A DNA stretch of 64,000 nt, from the NCBI RefSeq assembly GCF_023073355.1, contig NZ_JADPJI010000005.1, positions 434,001 to 498,000 of the forward strand, in the 5' to 3' direction. Positions 22,522-32,478 of the stretch are shown here, piece after piece. How positions within the stretch are numbered: position 1 is the stretch's first letter; every line of letters begins with the position of its first letter. Under the pieces are notes generated by a model. The model was not told the DNA's origin. It worked only from the letters and a program-made list of their open reading frames with translations, and did no database searches. Source of the stretch: Bradyrhizobium sp. 199 (GTDB taxonomy: Bacteria; Pseudomonadota; Alphaproteobacteria; Rhizobiales; Xanthobacteraceae). The position numbers were made by a program, and so were the translations under genes.

Positions 22522-22910
22522 TCACCCGGCTGCAGGAATGCGGGCGATTGCCTTGATCTCGAAGTCGAAGCCGGCCAGCCAATTCACACCAACGGCGGTC
22601 CAGTTCGGATAGGGAGCCTCGCCAATCTCGGTAGCGCGAACGGCCATCACCGTCTCGATCTGCGTGGCCGGATCGGTGTGGAAGGTGGTGACATCAACCA
22701 CGTGCATCCGGCAGCGGCGAGAACGGCACGCAAATTGGCAAAGGCGAGCCGGACCTGGTCCTCGAACACCGGTTCGGGTGAGCCGTCCTCGCGACTTCCA
22801 ACCTGCCCCGAGACGAAGAGCAGGTCGCCGGAGCGGACCGCGGCCGAATAACGATGCGCTTCGTACAACGCGTGGCGGTTGGCGGGGAAAATGGCCTGAC
22901 GCTGGAGCAT
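22522..22910 (-). pseudogene. Rid (YjgF/UK114) family protein, interrupted by a frameshift
   Basis: Two reading frames together make one Rid-type protein. The N-terminal part (from ATG at 22910) reads MLQRQAIFPANRHALYEAH, then GDLLFVSGQVGSREDG and VRLAFANLRAVLAAAG. Near 22700-22712 the family sequence jumps to another frame: HVVDVTTFHTDPATQIETV, then PYPNWTAVGVNWLAGFDFEIKAIARIP. The join needs an indel not divisible by three close to GCCGGATGCACG. It is either a real pseudogene or a sequencing error. Intact Rid proteins hydrolyse reactive imines/enamines. It faces a TetR gene across a strong palindrome, so it was probably its target. Confidence 0.75.
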
Positions 22911-22993
22911 GTTTAAGCCTTTCGATCGGCGGTGAGGCGGGCAGCGGATGCAGATTGCGTGGCGATGCCGTCCGTGGCATTGATGGGTTTCAT

Positions 22994-23035
22994 ATACGCC
23001 CCGTATGTGAGATATCGCTCACATACGGGGCGTAT
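22994..23035. promoter_or_regulatory. Perfect 18-bp inverted repeat, probable TetR operator
   Basis: Two 18-base arms (ATACGCCCCGTATGTGAG and CTCACATACGGGGCGTAT) are perfect reverse complements around a six-base spacer. Each arm also contains its own dyad, ATACG-N3-CGTAT, so two adjacent 13-bp operators are possible. The element lies between the Rid-family gene and the divergent TetR gene, 23 bases before the TetR start. Confidence 0.85.
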
Positions 23036-23057
23036 GTCAACAGGAAACTGAGCTGGC

Positions 23058-23654
23058 ATGGAAAAGGGGAAGCGCGCTGCCGCCATGGCGGAAAATCGGG
23101 CCAAGCTCATCCGCGCTGCGCGCGCGGCATTTGCCACGCAAGGCTATGCAGAGGCCTCCATGGACGAATTGACAGCCTCCGTAGGCCTGACGCGGGGCGC
23201 GCTGTATCACAACTTCGAAGACAAGAAGGGGCTGCTCTGGGCGGTTGTCGAGCAGATCGATGGCGAAATGGCGGAACGGCTCCGCATTGCCCGGGAGCAG
23301 GCGCCCACCCCCTGGCAAGGCCTGCTCGCAGAGGGGAGCGCCTATATCGAGATGGCGCTCGACCCTGAAATTCAGCGTATCATGCTTCTGGATGGACCTG
23401 CCGTGCTCGGTGATCCCTCCAAATGGCCCGGCGAGAACGCCTGCCTCGACATCACCATGCGAACGATCGCCTCGCTGATCGAACAAGGCGTGGTGAAGCC
23501 GGTCGATGTCGAAGCGGCGGGGCGATTGCTCAACGGCGCCGCGCTCAGTGCCGCCTTATGGGTCGCCGCAGCCGACGATCCGCCAAGTGTACTGACCAAG
23601 GCCGTTGACGCGTTTCGAGAGTTGGCGAGCGGATTGCTGCGCAAGGCGATTTGA
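23058..23654 (+). CDS. TetR family transcriptional regulator
   Basis: A 198-residue TetR-type repressor. The N-terminal DNA-binding domain reads RAKLIRAARAAFATQGYAEA, then SVGLTRGALYHNFEDKKGLL. The C-terminal ligand domain is all helical. It is divergent from the frameshifted Rid gene with a perfect operator-like palindrome between, so it likely represses both. The inducer is unknown. Confidence 0.93.
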   Translation: MEKGKRAAAMAENRAKLIRAARAAFATQGYAEASMDELTASVGLTRGALYHNFEDKKGLLWAVVEQIDGEMAERLRIAREQAPTPWQGLLAEGSAYIEMALDPEIQRIMLLDGPAVLGDPSKWPGENACLDITMRTIASLIEQGVVKPVDVEAAGRLLNGAALSAALWVAAADDPPSVLTKAVDAFRELASGLLRKAI

Positions 23655-23678
23655 CTGCGTGTGATACGACTGGTCACA

Positions 23679-24647
23679 TCACCCGCTCTTCCGCAGCTTT
23701 AGCCGCTCCGCCGGCACGGTCATGGCCGCAACGCCGGCCATGACCAGCAATAGCCCCAGCGCGAGGTTCGACGGCACGCTCTCGCCGAGCAGCAGCACGG
23801 ACAGGCCCACGCCGATCGGGATGCGCAAGTACCCTTGCGCATTGGTGGTCAGCGTGCCGAGGCGTCCGAGGCAAACATAGAACAGCATCAAACCCAGCGC
23901 GCTCGAGACGATGCCCATGACGATGGTGGCGATGATCGCTGTTTGCGTCGGGTGCAGCGTCCAGGGCTGGTCGATGATCAGCGAGGGCGGCAGCAGGATG
24001 AGGCCGCCGAACAGCAGCGAGCCGGCCGCCACGACCATCGGGTCGTATTCCGACAGCCGGAGGCCGAAGATCGTGGCGCAGGCAAAGGAGATGGTGGCGA
24101 GCAGGATCGCGATCTCCGCCACAATCTCGCTACCGAAGCCGCGCAGCGCGTCGAGCCCGACGATGGCGACAGTGCCGGCGAGTCCCAAAATCGCGCCGGC
24201 GAGCTTGAGCAGCGTTGCCGGCTCGTGCCGGGTGATCAGCGAGGTGATCAGGAAGGCGAAGATCGGCGTGGTCGAGGCCAGCACCACCGTGTTCGAGGCC
24301 GGCACATATAGCTGCGACCACGTGATGATCAGGAACGGGAAGGTCGAGTTGATCAATTGCTGTGTGGCGAACAGCTTCCAGGCCCTGGCGTCGGTCGGGA
24401 TCCTGATGCCGCGCATCCACAGGATCGCGAACAGGAAGGCGGCCGCGATCAGCGAGCGCGCGGAGATGAAAGTGATGGGCGGGATGGTGGGAAGCGCCAG
24501 CTTGGCCAACGGATAGGTCGAACTCCAGCAGCAGGCGAGCGCGAACAGGAGCGCATAGTCGCGCCAATTGCGTGCGCCGGTCATGGCAATGGGCGACAGT
24601 GGTGCGGCGACCGCCGCGCCCCTCGCGTCCGATGTGCTCTGCGGCAC
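23679..24647 (-). CDS. DMT superfamily transporter (EamA domains)
   Basis: A 322-residue membrane protein with ten predicted helices in two EamA repeats (first from YALLFALACCWSSTYPLAKLAL, second from AEIAILLATISFACATIFGL). The family exports amino acids, metabolites or drugs; the substrate is not predictable. It converges with the TetR gene 24 bases away. The thioesterase gene lies upstream on the same strand, about 75 bases off. Confidence 0.88.
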   Translation of the reverse strand: MPQSTSDARGAAVAAPLSPIAMTGARNWRDYALLFALACCWSSTYPLAKLALPTIPPITFISARSLIAAAFLFAILWMRGIRIPTDARAWKLFATQQLINSTFPFLIITWSQLYVPASNTVVLASTTPIFAFLITSLITRHEPATLLKLAGAILGLAGTVAIVGLDALRGFGSEIVAEIAILLATISFACATIFGLRLSEYDPMVVAAGSLLFGGLILLPPSLIIDQPWTLHPTQTAIIATIVMGIVSSALGLMLFYVCLGRLGTLTTNAQGYLRIPIGVGLSVLLLGESVPSNLALGLLLVMAGVAAMTVPAERLKLRKSG

Positions 24648-24723
24648 CTTGTTCTTGCTCCACGGCGCGATAGCGCTTGCCCGGAAGTCTGGGCGAGGGC
24701 GCGCGAAAAGGGAAGGCGTCGAG

Positions 24724-25203
24724 CTATGCGTTTGGCTGGGGTTGCGGCTTCCGCTTCATTCGCTTGATCGTGCCGGAAAAGGTGAGCAGCAGGCGCTCGC
24801 CGGACATCATCTGGCCGCGCAGGAAGATCAGCGAACCGCCGGCCCGGCTTACTTCTCCGGTGCATTCGATCAGCTCGCCCTCCCGTGCCGCGTCGAGGAA
24901 TTCGCAGGAAAAATTGGTGGTCACGGCCGGGCTGTCCAGGGCATGGGTGGCGATCGCAAACAGGGAATAGTCGGCAAAGGCCATGTAGCAGCCGCCATGG
25001 ACATTCCCGGAGCCGTTGAGGTGCTTCTTCTCCACCCGGAAGGCGCCACGGACGCTGCCGTCCGCTTCGATCCGGTGCCAAAAGGGGCCGACATGGGACT
25101 CAAAACTGTCGCGAATCCAGGTCCGCCAGCCCTCAAATTCACCCTCGGTGGCGACGTGGAGGTCAGGGCGGCGGGGCGGGGGCGCTTTGGTCAATTCGTG
25201 CAA
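24724..25203 (-). CDS. PaaI-type hotdog thioesterase
   Basis: A 159-residue hotdog-fold acyl-CoA thioesterase. The GNVHGGCYMAFADYSLFAIA block is the PaaI/HGG signature with the catalytic-loop Gly and Asp, followed by AVTTNFSCEFLDAAREGELI, the second hotdog strand motif. The substrate is probably an acyl- or aroyl-CoA. It is divergent from purL across 186 bases and lies upstream of the DMT transporter gene. Confidence 0.87.
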   Translation of the reverse strand: MHELTKAPPPRRPDLHVATEGEFEGWRTWIRDSFESHVGPFWHRIEADGSVRGAFRVEKKHLNGSGNVHGGCYMAFADYSLFAIATHALDSPAVTTNFSCEFLDAAREGELIECTGEVSRAGGSLIFLRGQMMSGERLLLTFSGTIKRMKRKPQPQPNA

Positions 25204-25389
25204 GGAAATGGGCCTTCAATTGCGGGTCTTGAGCCCTTAAATCCGATCCGTCGGCGCCGCGCAATTCCTGTTCCCGCAGGCGGCCTGCCGCAAAATGTGG
25301 GACAGCGGGAAAATGCGCCATAAAGAGCTTTTCGCGAGCCCCGGATCTTCCTAAGAACGGCCAAACCGCCGTCGAAAGCCCCTGAAGCC

Positions 25390-27600
<2,211 letters not shown>

Positions 27601-27616
27601 GCGCCGCCAGATACTC

Positions 27617-27703
27617 CGTCATTGCGAGCGCAGCGAAGCAATCCAGACTATCTCCGCAGTGGGATTCTGGATTGCTTCGTCGCAAGGGCTCCTCGCAATG
27701 ACG
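27617..27703. repeat. Dispersed inverted repeat, family E
   Basis: CGTCATTGCGAG at the left faces CTCGCAATGACG at the right, and GAAGCAATCCAGA faces CTGGATTGCTTC inside. It sits in the convergent gap between purL and the acyltransferase gene. This is a repeat type I recognise as very common between genes in Bradyrhizobium. Confidence 0.75.
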
Positions 27704-27718
27704 TGGAGAGACCTTGGC

Positions 27719-28906
27719 CTACAACACATGCGACGCCCCCGGAATCTTCCGCAAGGCCGCCGTCAGGCCCCAGCTCAGGATCACCGTGAGCACGAAGCCG
27801 ACCGTGGCCTTCACGATCGCCGGCAGGCTGTAGTCGAACAACGCGTACTGGATCCACAGCGCGATCGGGTAATGCAGCAGGAAGATGCCGTAGGCGTCCG
27901 CCTGCATGCGGTCGAGCAGGTTGGGCCCCGGCGCTTTCGAGTGCAGGAAGAAGGCGAGGATCGCGAGCAGGATCGAGGCCGAGAACAGCACCAGGAACGT
28001 GCCGTAGAACACATGATACCAGTGCGGCAGTGGATTGGGATTACCGAGAATCTCGCGCTTGATGTAGATCATGCACCACATCAGGCAGTAGGGGATCAGC
28101 GTGACGATCACCCATAGCCAGCGGCTTTCAGGTAACCGGCCGTCGGCGCTGAGGATGCCGCGATCGAAGTTCGCCGAACCGACGCTGGCGCCAATGAAGA
28201 AATAGCTGAAGTAGAGGAGGATGCGGCTCGCCTGCACCGAGAACGGCCCGAACTCGAACCATTTGTTGGCGCCGAAATAGACCAGCGCCGGCACGTAGAC
28301 CAAAACGCTGATCGCGGCGAGCACCAGCCAGAACGCGGCCGGCTGATCGAATCCGCGAAGCGAGACGCGGTTGATAGGGTCGACCAGATGCGCCGAGACC
28401 CGGTACAGCAGGCTTGCGGTGAGGTCGAAGGCGAGCAGCACCCACACGAACCAGATCGGGCCGCTCGGCCACGGCCCTGCCGTCACCGTCTTCCACCAGA
28501 ACGACGTGAAGGTCAGCTCCGGCTCCTGGCGCAGCGCGATGGCGTAATAGGCGAGCGGGATGACGGTGAGGGCCGCGATCGCGAACGGCAGCCCGAGCCG
28601 CAACAGGCGGTCGCGCAGGAAGACCTGCGGCGCCTTGCGCGCGATGCCGGGCCAGGTGAACAGACCGGACAGGAAGAAGAACATCGCCATGAAGAAGCTG
28701 TCAGTGGCGAGCACGATCACGTCGAAGCCGGCAAAGGAGGCCGGATCGGTGTGACCGAAATGCGTGTAGGGAATCACCGCATGATGCAGCAGCACCACGA
28801 GCGTCAGGAAGGTGCGGGCGCGATCGAGCGACAAATTGCGCGCCTTGGCTCTCGGCGCAGCCTGCGCCGCCACGCCGATCGTCGCTGAATGTGACATCGT
28901 CATCAT
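27719..28906 (-). CDS. Acyltransferase family 3 membrane protein
   Basis: A 395-residue integral membrane acyltransferase with about ten helices. The N-terminal LSLDRARTFLTLVVLLHHAV contains the conserved Arg and the catalytic-type HH pair, and a late block reads DAYGIFLLHYPIALWI. Such proteins (OpgC/OafA-like) add acyl or succinyl groups to sugars, for example glucans or O-antigen. The substrate is not predictable. It is divergent from the DUF1328 gene and could share its stress-type promoter region. Confidence 0.87.
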   Translation of the reverse strand: MMTMSHSATIGVAAQAAPRAKARNLSLDRARTFLTLVVLLHHAVIPYTHFGHTDPASFAGFDVIVLATDSFFMAMFFFLSGLFTWPGIARKAPQVFLRDRLLRLGLPFAIAALTVIPLAYYAIALRQEPELTFTSFWWKTVTAGPWPSGPIWFVWVLLAFDLTASLLYRVSAHLVDPINRVSLRGFDQPAAFWLVLAAISVLVYVPALVYFGANKWFEFGPFSVQASRILLYFSYFFIGASVGSANFDRGILSADGRLPESRWLWVIVTLIPYCLMWCMIYIKREILGNPNPLPHWYHVFYGTFLVLFSASILLAILAFFLHSKAPGPNLLDRMQADAYGIFLLHYPIALWIQYALFDYSLPAIVKATVGFVLTVILSWGLTAALRKIPGASHVL

Positions 28907-28947
28907 GCTGGCCCCGCGCTCCCATCCCCGGCGGGACTGTGCCGCCG

Positions 28948-28972
28948 GGAACTGGATTCAGCAAGGGTCGTT
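28948..28972 (+). promoter_or_regulatory. EcfG-type general stress promoter
   Basis: GGAAC at 28948-28952 and CGTT at 28969-28972, with exactly 16 bases between, match the EcfG (PhyR-NepR-EcfG) promoter consensus of alphaproteobacteria. It reads toward the DUF1328 gene 123 bases away. Confidence 0.6.
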
Positions 28973-29095
28973 TGGGCCGGACTTGAGGCCTGATCTGGGG
29001 CCCCGGACGTCCTTAGGAACCAGTTCCGCGCAGCGAAGTTAGCGTTCGCCAAAGAGGTGTTAGGGCCGGGAGAACGCGGCAATTCGGAGCTGGCG

Positions 29096-29269
29096 ATGAC
29101 GATCCTGAAATGGGCGCTGATCTTTCTCTTGATCTCGATCGTGGCCGGCGTGCTCGGCTTCACCGGCATTTCGGCGGCCTCGGCCGATGTCGCCCGCTTC
29201 CTGTTCTACGTCTTCGTCGTGATCTTCCTGGTGTTGCTGATACTGGGGCTCACGATCTTCAGGGCGTAG
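29096..29269 (+). CDS. DUF1328 small membrane protein (YtjA-like)
   Basis: A 57-residue protein with two membrane helices: [20 protein letters not shown] and [20 protein letters not shown], with [13 protein letters not shown] between. This is the standard DUF1328/YtjA form. The start is the ATG at 29096, with GGAG about ten bases upstream. Function is unknown. Such proteins are often stress-induced in rhizobia, which fits the EcfG-type promoter upstream. Confidence 0.87.
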   Translation: MTILKWALIFLLISIVAGVLGFTGISAASADVARFLFYVFVVIFLVLLILGLTIFRA

Positions 29270-29293
29270 TCTCGCTGCGTCAGCACTCTCAGT

Positions 29294-29334
29294 CGTCATG
29301 CGCGGGCTTGTCCTGGACCAGCCCGGCCATGACG
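29294..29334. repeat. Short dispersed palindrome, family F
   Basis: CGTCATG at the left faces CATGACG at the right, with CGGGCT facing AGCCCG inside, in the convergent gap between the DUF1328 and DUF427 genes. It resembles a fragment of a larger Bradyrhizobium repeat. Confidence 0.5.
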
Positions 29335-29352
29335 GCGACGCCACAACGTGGC

Positions 29353-29712
29353 CTACCCCACTTCCTCGATCTTCACCCTGTCCGGATAGAAGGCGAGATG
29401 CCCCGAAATCTCCGTCATCGCGGGGAAGGGTGTCTCATAGGTCCAGATTGCGTTGTCCAGCGTCTTGCCCTCGGCCTTGACGCTGTAATAGCTCGCATCC
29501 CCCTTATACGGGCAATGCGTGATGCGGTCGGTGCGCTCGAGCAGGGCCATGTTGGTGTCCTCCCGCGGTACATATTGCACCGCCGGATATTTGGCCTCCT
29601 TTAGGGTCAGCGCCTTGCTGGTCTCGGCGATCACGATGTCGCCCGCCGTGACGCGGACGCGCCTCGGGTTGTGGGTGATGGTGATGGGGTGGTCGGGCCC
29701 TGGGAGCTTCAT
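29353..29712 (-). CDS. DUF427 family protein
   Basis: A 119-residue single-domain protein. It starts MKLPGPDHPITITHNPRRVR, with VQYVPREDTNMALL, HCPYKGDASYYSV and AIWTYETPFPAMTEI, the core motifs of DUF427, a small beta fold. No catalytic role is established. It is a standalone gene, divergent from bolA. Confidence 0.86.
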   Translation of the reverse strand: MKLPGPDHPITITHNPRRVRVTAGDIVIAETSKALTLKEAKYPAVQYVPREDTNMALLERTDRITHCPYKGDASYYSVKAEGKTLDNAIWTYETPFPAMTEISGHLAFYPDRVKIEEVG

Positions 29713-29889
29713 GATTTCACGCCTTTTCGATCAATCTGCCGCGCGCGGCACTTTGTCGTGCCTTTATCCTGATGGGATCATCGATATAGTGCCGGAAAGC
29801 GTGACGCAGAAGGCCGATCACGCTAAGTTTGAGCCTGCCGGCGAGGGGACCTCCGGCGCCGATTCGAGACCAGAAGGAGCCAGACCCGA

Positions 29890-30126
29890 ATGCCCATGGA
29901 CGCCCACGATATCGAGGCGATGATCAAGGCAGCGATCCCCGATGCCGAGGTGACCATCCGTGACCTCGCCGGCGACGGCGACCACTATGCCGCGACCGTG
30001 ATCTCCGAATCCTTCCGCGGCAAGTCCCGCGTCCAGCAGCACCAGATCGTCTATCAGTCCCTGCGCGGCCAGATGGGCGGCGTGCTGCATGCGCTGGCGC
30101 TGCAAACCGGCGTGCCGGGCGCTTGA
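29890..30126 (+). CDS. bolA: BolA family protein
   Basis: A 78-residue BolA-like protein. Conserved blocks are IEAMIKAAIPDAEVTI, GDHYAATVISESFRGK and RVQQHQIVYQSL. BolA proteins pair with monothiol glutaredoxins to bind or deliver [2Fe-2S] clusters. The matching CGFS glutaredoxin gene lies 3.9 kb downstream. The start could be the first or the third codon (both Met). Confidence 0.92.
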   Translation: MPMDAHDIEAMIKAAIPDAEVTIRDLAGDGDHYAATVISESFRGKSRVQQHQIVYQSLRGQMGGVLHALALQTGVPGA

Positions 30127-30151
30127 TCTGATCGCGCGACGAGGGACGACG

Positions 30152-31345
30152 ATGGCTGCGGACAATCCTCGCGGCGCGATGTTTCGCGTCATCGTGCCGA
30201 ACCAGCACAGCCGCGTCACCAATGTCGAGCTGTTCTTCGACCTCGTCTTCGTCTTCGCCGTCACGCAGGTGTCGCACACCCTGCTGCACCATTTCACGCC
30301 ACTCGGCGCAGTGCACGTCGCCGTGCTGTTCCTCGCGGTGTGGTGGGTGTGGGTCTATACCGCCTGGGTGACCAACTGGCTCAATCCCGAGCTGACGCCG
30401 GTCCGCGTCATGCTCTTCCTGATGATGCTGGGCGGCCTCGTGCTGTCGACGACGATCCCGACCGCGTTCGAGGGACGGGGCCTGTGGTTTGCACTCGCCT
30501 ACGCGACGATGCAACTCGGGCGCACCGCGTTCTGGCTGTTCGCAACCCCGCGGCATCGGACCGCGGTGCGCCACAACGCGATCCGCATCCTGACCTGGCT
30601 CTCGATCTCGGCGATGTTGTGGATCGCAGGCGGCCTGTCCGACGGCGAGACCCGGCTATGGCTGTGGATTGCTGCCGTCGTGTTGGAGTACATTTCACCG
30701 GCGGCACGCTTTTGGGTCCCCAAGCTCGGCTTCTCGTCGGTCGAGGCCTGGGCGGTCGAAGGCGGCCACATGGCCGAGCGCTGTTCTCTCTTCGTCATCA
30801 TCGCGCTCGGCGAAGCCGTCGTCGTCAACGGCGCGACCTTTGCCGAGCTGGCGTGGACCGGGGACAATATCCTGGCCTTCGTCTCGGCGCTGGTCGGCGC
30901 CATCGCGATGTGGTGGGTCTACTTCCACAGGGGGGCGGAGGCCGGTGCCGAGCGGATCTCGAAGTCCGCCGAATCCGGTCGCCTGGCGCGGCTCGCCTAT
31001 ACCTATCTGCACATGCCGATCATCGCCGGCATCATCCTGACCGCGGTGTCGGACGAACTGGTGGTGAAGCACCCGAGCGGCCATTCCGATATCAGGACGA
31101 TCGTGAGCACGATCGGGGGACCGCTGGTGTTCCTGATCGGCACCATCCTGTTCAAGCACGCGATCCGCGGCTTCCTCCAGCTCTCGCACGGCGTGGGCAT
31201 CATCCTGCTGCTGACGCTGTGGTGGTTCGCCGCCGATCTCTCCCCGCTCGGGCTATCGGTCGCCACGACGGTGATCATGATCGTGGTTGCGGTGTGGGAA
31301 TCGATGTCGCTGGGATCGAGCCCGGAAGAGGCCGAGGAACATTGA
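30152..31345 (+). CDS. Low temperature requirement protein A (LtrA) family membrane protein
   Basis: A 397-residue integral membrane protein with about ten helices. Typical LtrA blocks are VTNVELFFDLVFVFAVTQVS near the N-terminus, YATMQLGRTAFWLFA and AERCSLFVIIALGEAVVVNG. The family's molecular role is unknown. I take the ATG at 30152 rather than the open frame from 30089, which would overlap bolA. It lies between bolA and grxD, two genes often adjacent in relatives, so it looks like part of an insertion. Confidence 0.87.
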   Translation: MAADNPRGAMFRVIVPNQHSRVTNVELFFDLVFVFAVTQVSHTLLHHFTPLGAVHVAVLFLAVWWVWVYTAWVTNWLNPELTPVRVMLFLMMLGGLVLSTTIPTAFEGRGLWFALAYATMQLGRTAFWLFATPRHRTAVRHNAIRILTWLSISAMLWIAGGLSDGETRLWLWIAAVVLEYISPAARFWVPKLGFSSVEAWAVEGGHMAERCSLFVIIALGEAVVVNGATFAELAWTGDNILAFVSALVGAIAMWWVYFHRGAEAGAERISKSAESGRLARLAYTYLHMPIIAGIILTAVSDELVVKHPSGHSDIRTIVSTIGGPLVFLIGTILFKHAIRGFLQLSHGVGIILLLTLWWFAADLSPLGLSVATTVIMIVVAVWESMSLGSSPEEAEEH

Positions 31346-31346
31346 G

Positions 31347-31365
31347 CCGGCGCCAATGGCGCCGG
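31347..31365. terminator. Candidate bidirectional terminator hairpin
   Basis: A perfect 8-bp stem (CCGGCGCC/GGCGCCGG) with a three-base loop in the 25-base gap between the convergent ltrA-like and egtD genes. The following T run on the plus strand is weak (AACGTTT), so efficiency is uncertain. Confidence 0.45.
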
Positions 31366-31370
31366 AACGT

Positions 31371-32342
31371 TTACTCCGCCACCTCCAGCGCGTGCACCGA
31401 GAACATCTTGGCTGCATCGGTCCAGCTCTCGCGCACCCGCCAGCCGGCGCCCTGCGCCAGCGCGGCGAAGCGCTCGAGGCTGTATTTGTAGCTGTTCTCG
31501 GTGTGGATGCTCTCGCCCGCACGGAACGAGAAGCTGGTGCCGAGCAGGCGCACGGTCTGGCTCTTCCTGCTGATCAGGTGCATCTCGATGCGGTGCCGCT
31601 CGCGATTGTAGATCGCACGATGGGTAAAGGCGGAGAGATCGAAATTGCCGCCGAGCTCGCGGTTGATGCGCACGAGAACATTGAGGTTGAAGCGCGCGGT
31701 GATGCCGGCGGCATCGTTATAGGCGTCATGCAGCACGCGCTCTTCCTTTTCGAGGTCGGCGCCGATGATCATCTGCGCGCCCCGGCCCAGGATGGCGCGC
31801 GCGCTCTTCAGGAAAGCCTGCGCTTCATGCGGCTCGAAATTGCCGATGGTCGAGCCCGGGAAGAAGCCGACCTTGGGCAGGGAGGCGACCTGCCTGGGCA
31901 GTTCGAACGGCGTCGTGAAGTCGGCCGCGACCGGATAGATGCCGAGCGTCGGGAAGTCACGCTTCAGGCCGCTCGCCTGCGCCTTCAGGAACTCGCCGGA
32001 GATGTCCACGGGCACGTAGGCCGCGAACTTGCAGTGGCCCAGCAGCAGGCGGACCTTCGTGGTGGCGCCAGCGCCGAACTCGACCAGAGCGGCGTGCTCC
32101 GGAATGATCTTGGCGATCTCGCTGCCGCGCTCCTTCAGAATTGCAAGCTCGGTGCGCGTCGGATAATATTCCGGCAGCTTCGTGATCGCCTCGAACAGCT
32201 CCGACCCGGTCGCATCGTAAAAATATTTCGGCGACAGCTTTTTCGGTTGCTGCGACAGGTCCTCGATGGCCTCGCGCGCGAAGGCGGTGGTCTGCTCGTC
32301 GGGAAGATGGGCTTCGGCCAAAGCGCTGGCGTGCACATTCAT
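31371..32342 (-). CDS. egtD: L-histidine N-alpha-methyltransferase EgtD
   Basis: A 323-residue SAM-dependent enzyme that trimethylates histidine to hercynine, the first step of ergothioneine synthesis. Blocks include KYFYDATGSELFEAITKLPEYYPTR, the SAM motif LVEFGAGATTKVRLLL, GFFPGSTIGNFEP and FNLNVLVRINRELGG. The ATG at 32340-32342 is chosen because AGGAGAG lies five bases upstream. It follows egtB on the same strand after a 136-base gap carrying a family A repeat. Confidence 0.95.
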   Translation of the reverse strand: MNVHASALAEAHLPDEQTTAFAREAIEDLSQQPKKLSPKYFYDATGSELFEAITKLPEYYPTRTELAILKERGSEIAKIIPEHAALVEFGAGATTKVRLLLGHCKFAAYVPVDISGEFLKAQASGLKRDFPTLGIYPVAADFTTPFELPRQVASLPKVGFFPGSTIGNFEPHEAQAFLKSARAILGRGAQMIIGADLEKEERVLHDAYNDAAGITARFNLNVLVRINRELGGNFDLSAFTHRAIYNRERHRIEMHLISRKSQTVRLLGTSFSFRAGESIHTENSYKYSLERFAALAQGAGWRVRESWTDAAKMFSVHALEVAE

Positions 32343-32432
32343 GATACTCTCCTGAACGCGCTGTCCGGCGCGCATCTGTCGTCGGATGATCCTAAAACGC
32401 GACGAGGTCGCCCTTTAGGGTTTGTTGCCTGC

Positions 32433-32478
32433 GCATGGTCTTTTCGCAAAACCGCTGCACAGTTTTCCGGATCATGCT
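32433..32478. repeat. Dispersed palindromic repeat, family A (copy 2)
   Basis: A diverged copy of the element at 2700-2746: GCATGGTCTTTTCGCAAAAC on one side and TTTTCCGGATCATGCT on the other. It lies between egtB and egtD, abutting the egtB stop, and would form a hairpin in a shared transcript. Confidence 0.75.
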
